This document shows positions 6,191 through 9,796 of a DNA stretch of 9,796 nt, one piece after another. The notes under the pieces were generated by a model. The model was not told the DNA's origin, did not search any database, and was given only the letters and a program-made list of their open reading frames with translations. This DNA comes from Clostridia bacterium (GTDB lineage: Bacteria; Bacillota_A; Clostridia; Oscillospirales; CAG-272). The position numbers and the translations under genes are program-made. Within the stretch, counting starts at the first letter, position 1, and the number at the start of each line of letters is the position of its first letter. The DNA is taken from NCBI GenBank assembly GCA_017468115.1, contig JAFUJS010000049.1, positions 1 to 9,796 of the forward strand, in the 5' to 3' direction.

Positions 6191-8560
6191 TTAAGCACCC
6201 AAGTATTTCTTAATATCGGAAACACCTGTGAACTTAGCAGCCTCGCCACCATTAACTACAACAAGTGTAGGTGCCTGCTTAATACCAAAGGATGTAGCAA
6301 GCTCGGCATTTTCGTTAGCGAGTAGCTTTTCGTACTTAACGCCAGCCTTATCAAGCAAAGCGCAAGCAACCTTACAGTTTGGACATGTAGCGGTTGTAAA
6401 GAGGTAAATTGCATCGCTGCCTGCACTTTCGCAGCACTCGCAAGACTTTTCTTCAACCGGCTTGCCATCTCTCTTAAGAGTGGACTTGGAAATATCATAT
6501 ACAAGTCTGTCCTTGTACTCCTGAGCCTTACCGTCGTTCCAGTTCTGAACAGGACGATAGTAGCCTGTGATACGGCTGTAAACCTCTGTTACAGAGTTAC
6601 ACTCAGGGCATCTGTAATGCTCACCGGAGATATAGCCGTGAGTCTTACATACAGAGTATGTTGGGGACATTGTGTAGTATGGTAGACGATAGTTTTCAGC
6701 AATCTTTCTAACAAGGTTAGCAGCAGCCTTCCAGTCAGGAAGCTTCTCGCCAAGGAATGCGTGGAATACTGTACCTGATGTGTAAAGGGTCTGGAGCTCG
6801 TCCTGAATATCAAGAGCAGTAAAGATATCCTCTGTGTAGCCAACAGGAAGGTGTGAGCTGTTGGTGTAGTAAGGAGTCTTTGTTGCGTCGTCCTTAGCGG
6901 CAGTAATGATATCAGGGTAATGCTTAACGTCGTGCTTAGCAAGACGGAAGGATGTGGACTCAGCAGGAGTAGCCTCAAGGTTGTAGAGGTCGCCATACTT
7001 TTCCTGATAGTCGGAAAGGCGCTCTCTCATATGGTTGAGTACGTCCTTTGTAAACTCTTGAGCCTCCTCTTCGGTAAGGTTCTTCTTAACCCAATTTGCA
7101 TTGAGACAAGCCTCATTCATACCAACAAGACCGATTGTGGAGAAGTGGTTATTGAATGTGCCCAGATATCTCTTTGTGTATGGGTAAAGACCATTATCAA
7201 GAAGTCTTGTAATAACAGTTCTCTTAACCTTAAGTGAACGGGCAGAGATGTCCATGAGTCTGTCAAGACGAGCATAGAAATCAGCCTCATCCTTAGCAAG
7301 GTAAGCAATTCTTGGCATATTGATTGTAACAACACCAACGGAACCGGTAGACTCACCGCTACCGAAGAAGCCACCGGACTTCTTTCTAAGCTCACGAAGG
7401 TCAAGTCTCAGACGACAGCACATTGAACGAACATCGCTTGGCTCCATATCACTGTTGATATAGTTGGAGAAGTAAGGAGTACCATACTTAGCGGTCATTT
7501 CAAACAGGAGCTTGTTGTTTTCTGTTTCGCTCCAGTCAAAGTCTCTTGTGATAGAGTAGGTTGGGATTGGGTATTGGAAGCCACGACCGTTAGCATCACC
7601 CTCGATCATAATCTCGATAAATGCCTTGTTGATCATGTCCATTTCAGCCTTACAATCCTTATACTTGAAGTCAAGCTCCTTACCACCTACGATACAGTTA
7701 AGCTCAGCAAGGTCGTTTGGAACAGTCCAGTCAAGTGTAATGTTTGTAAATGGAGATTGTGTACCCCAACGAGAAGGAGTATTAACACCGTAAATAAAGG
7801 ATTGGATGCACTGCTTAACCTCTTTGTAGGAAAGATTGTCAACCTTTACAAATGGTGCAAGATATGTGTCAAAGGATGAGAATGCCTGTGCGCCTGCCCA
7901 CTCGTTCTGCATAATGCCGAGGAAGTTAACCATCTGGTTGCAGAGTGTGGAGAGGTGAGATGCAGGAGCAGATGTAATCTTACCTGTAACTCCGCCAAGA
8001 CCCTCTTGAATAAGCTGCTTTAGGGACCAACCGGCACAGTAGCCTGTGAGCATGGAAAGGTCGTGAATGTGAATATCAGCATTTCTGTGCGCCTGAGCGA
8101 TTTCATCATCGTAAACCTCAGATAGCCAGTAGTTAGCTGTTACAGCGCCGGAGTTGGAAAGAATAAGACCACCAACAGAGTAGGTAACTGTGGAGTTTTC
8201 CTTAACTCTCCAGTCGTTAATGTTAAGATAGTTGTCAATGATTGCCTTGTAGTCAACCATTGTTGCGTTGATGTTACGGATTTTTTCTCTTTGACGACGG
8301 TAAATGATGTATGCCTTGGAAACATCATCGTAGCCGGCTTTAATGAGAACAGACTCAACGCTATCCTGAATATGCTCAACTGAAATTTTGCCATTTTCAA
8401 TCTTTGGCTCAAAGTCAGCAGTAACCTTCAAAGCAAGAAAGTCGATAACATCCTGGTTGTATTGCTTTTGGCAAGCATCAAATGCTTGTGCTATGGCATC
8501 GCTGATTTTCTTGATATTAAAATCAACAATTTTGCCATCACGCTTGATTACGTTGTACAT
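6191..8560 (-). CDS. nrdD: Anaerobic (class III) ribonucleoside-triphosphate reductase with fused C-terminal glutaredoxin-like domain
   Basis: 789 residues; converts NTPs to dNTPs by glycyl-radical chemistry under anoxia. Residues 3-~92 form an ATP-cone regulatory domain (VIKRDGKIVDFN). In the 10-stranded barrel core, C175 (GYCAGWS) is the likely thiyl-radical cysteine, and C381/C382 (MCCRLRL) lie where the family has its second active-site cysteine. The zinc site is C638, H641, C651 and C654 (CKTH...CPEC). The glycyl-radical motif is RITGYY with G666. After a Cys-rich linker (CECC, 707-710), residues ~716-789 form a redoxin domain with C726-P-N-C729 and cis-Pro764 (QAPTLVV). A typical NrdD ends shortly after the glycine, so the redoxin is an added module and suggests thioredoxin-type reduction rather than formate. 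The start at 8560 has AGGAG 8 nt upstream. The activase gene lies upstream and trxB 3 nt downstream. Confidence 0.96.
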   Translation of the reverse strand: MYNVIKRDGKIVDFNIKKISDAIAQAFDACQKQYNQDVIDFLALKVTADFEPKIENGKISVEHIQDSVESVLIKAGYDDVSKAYIIYRRQREKIRNINATMVDYKAIIDNYLNINDWRVKENSTVTYSVGGLILSNSGAVTANYWLSEVYDDEIAQAHRNADIHIHDLSMLTGYCAGWSLKQLIQEGLGGVTGKITSAPASHLSTLCNQMVNFLGIMQNEWAGAQAFSSFDTYLAPFVKVDNLSYKEVKQCIQSFIYGVNTPSRWGTQSPFTNITLDWTVPNDLAELNCIVGGKELDFKYKDCKAEMDMINKAFIEIMIEGDANGRGFQYPIPTYSITRDFDWSETENNKLLFEMTAKYGTPYFSNYINSDMEPSDVRSMCCRLRLDLRELRKKSGGFFGSGESTGSVGVVTINMPRIAYLAKDEADFYARLDRLMDISARSLKVKRTVITRLLDNGLYPYTKRYLGTFNNHFSTIGLVGMNEACLNANWVKKNLTEEEAQEFTKDVLNHMRERLSDYQEKYGDLYNLEATPAESTSFRLAKHDVKHYPDIITAAKDDATKTPYYTNSSHLPVGYTEDIFTALDIQDELQTLYTSGTVFHAFLGEKLPDWKAAANLVRKIAENYRLPYYTMSPTYSVCKTHGYISGEHYRCPECNSVTEVYSRITGYYRPVQNWNDGKAQEYKDRLVYDISKSTLKRDGKPVEEKSCECCESAGSDAIYLFTTATCPNCKVACALLDKAGVKYEKLLANENAELATSFGIKQAPTLVVVNGGEAAKFTGVSDIKKYLGA

Positions 8561-8608
8561 AGTTTTTTCTCCTTTTTTTATTCATATTTTAATAATAAGC
8601 TAATTAAA

Positions 8609-8644
8609 CCGGAGCGTTTTTTGCGAATAAAAAGCCGACTCCGG
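8609..8644 (-). promoter_or_regulatory. Competing (antiterminator-type) stem in the nrdD leader
   Basis: In the minus-strand transcript CCGGAG (8644-8639) can pair with CUCCGG (8614-8609). A UUUUU/AAAAA pairing can form inside the loop. The first arm uses bases that also form the 3' side of the terminator hairpin at 8633-8656, so the two structures exclude each other. Confidence 0.45.
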
Positions 8645-8656
8645 ATTGAGTTGGCT
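8629..8656 (-). terminator. Candidate attenuator terminator in the nrdD leader
   Basis: The minus-strand transcript reads AGCC-A-ACUC, loop AAUCCG, GAGU-C-GGCU (8656 to 8633), then a U run (8632-8629). That is two 4-bp stems separated by one A/C mismatch. It lies inside the leader about 70 nt before the nrdD start codon, where a terminator makes sense only as an attenuator. Confidence 0.5.
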
Positions 8657-8663
8657 TGAGTTG

Positions 8664-8711
8664 CACGCTCGGGACAGTATGCCTGACGGGCATATTTTGT
8701 GTGTCAGCGTG
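8664..8711 (-). ncRNA. Structured 5' leader element of nrdD mRNA, class unknown
   Basis: The transcript of the minus strand folds as CACGCU-GACA (8711-8702), internal loop, UAUGCC/GGCAUA hairpin with a 5-nt loop (8694-8678), one C, UGUC (8676-8673), CCG bulge, AGCGUG (8669-8664). This makes one long imperfect hairpin at the extreme 5' end of the mRNA; the predicted transcription start is near 8708-8710, so the first bases of the outer stem may not be transcribed. It precedes the terminator at 8629-8656. I match it to no known riboswitch. It could be a ligand-sensing element or merely a stabilising 5' hairpin. Confidence 0.45.
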
Positions 8712-8714
8712 ATT

Positions 8715-8743
8715 ATTCTATCATAGATATTGTGCTTTGTCAA
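8715..8743 (-). promoter_or_regulatory. Promoter of nrdD-trxB
   Basis: On the minus strand a perfect TTGACA (complement of 8738-8743), a 17-nt spacer and TAGAAT (complement of 8715-8720) form a near-consensus promoter 32 nt beyond the activase stop codon. It gives nrdD-trxB a transcript of its own, with a leader of about 150 nt. Confidence 0.85.
8720..8735 (-). promoter_or_regulatory. NrdR box 2 (within promoter spacer)
   Basis: GCACAATATCTATGAT on the minus strand agrees with the NrdR consensus acaCwAtATaTwGtgt at about 11 of 16 positions. It lies between the -35 and -10 boxes, so NrdR bound here would block RNA polymerase. The gap to box 1 is 17 nt, close to the usual tandem arrangement. 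Confidence 0.65.
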
Positions 8744-8752
8744 TACCATTTT

Positions 8753-8768
8753 TCACAATATCTTGTGT
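8753..8768 (-). promoter_or_regulatory. NrdR box 1
   Basis: ACACAAGATATTGTGA on the minus strand agrees with acaCwAtATaTwGtgt at about 14 of 16 positions and is nearly palindromic. It sits just upstream of the -35 box, about three helical turns from box 2. NrdR is the ATP/dATP-sensing repressor of ribonucleotide reductase genes in most bacteria. Confidence 0.8.
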
Positions 8769-8774
8769 TTTTGA

Positions 8775-9467
8775 CTAAATTCCCCTAATTTCGGCATTTG
8801 GCACAAAAGCTCTTACATTTTTTGCCATTTTTTCTAATATTTCTTTGTCGTAGCCGTGTAAATTACCCTCAATTAGGTTGCCGGAATCAACGAAATTCTG
8901 CAGAAAATAAGGCTCTGAGCCTTGTATCCATTGACCTATTTTCTCAATATCATCAATTTGGTGAAATTCACTAACAATAGTTGTGCGAAATTCATAAGGA
9001 ACCACACTGCTTTTCAAAAGCTCTACACTTTTTTCAATCGGAGTAATATCAAAATCCTTAACACCCACAGTAACCCCATATTTTTCCTTGCAGTTTTTTA
9101 TGTCCATTGCCACGTAGTCAACAAGCCCTGCCTCTATAAGAGCCTTTAGCTTTTCGGGGAAGGAGCCGTTTGTGTCCAGCTTAACAAGATAGCCAAGTGA
9201 TTTTACCTCTTTAAGAAAATTTCCAAGGTCGTCCCTTAAAAGCGGCTCTCCGCCTGTTACGCAAACACCCTCTAAAATCCCTTGGCGCTTTTTAAGGTAT
9301 GAAAGCACCTCGCTGTCGCTGATTTGGTAGGAATTATCTATTTCGGTAACGAGGGATGCGTTATGGCAAAAGGGACAACGCAGGTTACACCCTGCCAAAA
9401 AGAGGGTACAAGCCACCTTGCCCGGAAAGTCAAGAAGTGTTAATTTTTGAAAGCCGTTAAAAACCAT
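8775..9467 (-). CDS. nrdG: Radical-SAM activating enzyme of anaerobic ribonucleotide reductase
   Basis: 230 residues. It cleaves S-adenosylmethionine with a [4Fe-4S] cluster and places the glycyl radical on NrdD. The cluster motif is C27-NLR-C31-PF-C34 (AGCNLRCPFC), followed by CVTGGEPLL (69-77) as the SAM-binding GGE motif, LDTNGS (98-102) and VDYVAMDIKN (116-125). The opening FQKLTLLDFPGKVACTLFLA is typical of the longer NrdG-like activases of Clostridia and archaea (the TIGR02495-type family) rather than the short E. coli NrdG. ATG 9467 has GAGGTG 4-5 nt upstream. Its stop lies just before the NrdR-controlled promoter of nrdD, so it may be read from its own promoter and through into nrdD. 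A pyruvate-formate-lyase activase is the main alternative, but the adjacent nrdD makes that unlikely. Confidence 0.92.
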   Translation of the reverse strand: MVFNGFQKLTLLDFPGKVACTLFLAGCNLRCPFCHNASLVTEIDNSYQISDSEVLSYLKKRQGILEGVCVTGGEPLLRDDLGNFLKEVKSLGYLVKLDTNGSFPEKLKALIEAGLVDYVAMDIKNCKEKYGVTVGVKDFDITPIEKSVELLKSSVVPYEFRTTIVSEFHQIDDIEKIGQWIQGSEPYFLQNFVDSGNLIEGNLHGYDKEILEKMAKNVRAFVPNAEIRGI

Positions 9468-9489
9468 AATTCACCTCGCAAAAAAGTTA

Positions 9490-9525
9490 CTATACTAAGT
9501 ATAGCACAAAGACACCGAAATTCAA
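9490..9525 (-). promoter_or_regulatory. Promoter of the activase gene, overlapped by a perfect palindrome
   Basis: On the minus strand TTGAAT (complement of 9520-9525), a 16-nt spacer and TATACT (complement of 9498-9503) form a promoter about 30 nt before the start codon. The -10 box lies inside CTATACTAAGTATAG (9490-9504), a perfect 7-bp inverted repeat around one base, which may be an operator. No NrdR box is seen here. Confidence 0.6.
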
Positions 9526-9534
9526 ATATTAATC

Positions 9535-9563
9535 TTGAAAAAATGCTAAATATGTGTTACAGT
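9535..9563 (+). promoter_or_regulatory. Promoter of the PHP-domain gene
   Basis: TTGAAA (9535-9540), a 17-nt spacer and TACAGT (9558-9563) lie 24 nt before the start codon at 9588. It is divergent from the activase promoter. Confidence 0.6.
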
Positions 9564-9587
9564 ATTTGTCGAAAAGGAAGTGATTTT

Positions 9588-9796
9588 ATGAAAATATGCG
9601 ACCTGCATAATCATTCTATATATTCAGACGGTAGCATAACCCCATACCAGCTGGTAAAATATGCAAAGGAAAAGGGGCTTTGTGCCGTAGCATTGACCGA
9701 CCACAACACGGTTGACGGTCTTGCCGAAATGAAAATGGCAGGGAAGGAGCTTGGGCTAGAGGCTGTTTTAGGCTCGGAGCTGACAACAGAATACAA
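9588..9796 (+). CDS. PHP-domain metal-dependent phosphoesterase-type protein, N-terminal part
   Basis: Only the first 69 residues are inside the window; the gene runs off the right edge. The ATG at 9588 is preceded by AAGGAAGTGA. The sequence has the first metal-binding motifs of the PHP (polymerase and histidinol phosphatase) family: DLHNHSIYSDG with H7 and H9, LTDHNTVDG with H39, and GSELTTEY with E64. Family members hydrolyse phosphate esters such as 3',5'-nucleoside bisphosphates or oligonucleotides using two or three metal ions. The short spacing and TDHNTVDG are typical of the YciV/TrpH-like branch, but the substrate cannot be assigned from this fragment. It is divergent from the activase gene, and nothing ties it functionally to the RNR genes. 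Confidence 0.85.
   Translation, partial: MKICDLHNHSIYSDGSITPYQLVKYAKEKGLCAVALTDHNTVDGLAEMKMAGKELGLEAVLGSELTTEY

Noticed and set aside
8604..8693. A 29-codon minus-strand reading frame (ATG at 8693, stop at 8604) spanning the nrdD leader, possibly a leader peptide
   Set aside because: There is no Shine-Dalgarno site before the ATG, no run of regulatory codons, and the ATG lies inside a predicted stem. The structured-RNA explanation fits better.
8670..8710. Plus-strand GGGACAG...GGGCA pattern reminiscent of the NiCo (metal-sensing) riboswitch
   Set aside because: It is on the wrong strand for nrdD, there is no gene downstream on the plus strand, and the four-helix architecture is absent.

Overview
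The window reads as DNA from a low-GC strictly anaerobic Clostridia-type Firmicute (Oscillospiraceae/Ruminococcaceae-like, probably gut) from about position 1446 to the end. It is joined to a left end (1 to about 1445) of different character. Signs of Clostridia on the right are strong Shine-Dalgarno sites, TTGaca/TATaat promoters, a class III (oxygen-sensitive) ribonucleotide reductase, a DUF6809-like small protein and a multi-hairpin intergenic repeat. The left end carries the C-terminus of a GLUG-repeat surface-type protein of the kind common in Bacteroidales. After it comes the last 60 codons of an IS3/IS150-type transposase, broken off at about 1445. Whether the join is a real insertion scar or an assembly chimera cannot be told from the sequence.

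Layout: 3-1049 (+) GLUG-repeat protein, 5' end missing; 1263-1445 (-) transposase remnant; 1455-1483 consensus promoter; 1518-4160 (+) large TIR-Sel1-TPR protein with an extra degenerate TIR-like N-terminal domain; 4160-4189 bidirectional terminator; 4192-4407 and 4416-4646 (-) two paralogous XRE regulators in one bicistronic unit; 4688-4756 nested inverted repeats between divergent promoters, a likely XRE operator; 4781-5029 (+) DUF6809-like protein; 5061-5217 string of hairpins (mobile-repeat-like); 5258-5286 a terminator identical to the first; 5285-6187 (-) TrxB-like flavoprotein; 6191-8560 (-) NrdD with a fused C-terminal glutaredoxin-like domain; 8561-8712 structured mRNA leader with a terminator and a competing stem; 8715-8768 promoter with two NrdR boxes; 8775-9467 (-) radical-SAM NrdD activase; 9490-9525 its promoter; 9535-9563 divergent promoter; 9588-9796 (+) PHP-domain protein, 3' end missing.

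The right half is a coherent anaerobic dNTP-synthesis module. The radical-SAM activase installs the glycyl radical on NrdD. NrdD carries its own redoxin domain, and the thioredoxin-reductase-like enzyme encoded 3 nt downstream is well placed to reduce it. NrdR boxes, and possibly an attenuator in the leader, control nrdD-trxB separately from the activase. The middle is accessory: a TIR protein with the architecture of an NADase effector plus a repeat sensor (a candidate immune or signalling protein), next to a small self-contained regulator module with an elaborate operator. The most novel items are the double-TIR/TPR protein, the XRE operator array, the nrdD leader RNA and the hairpin-string repeat.
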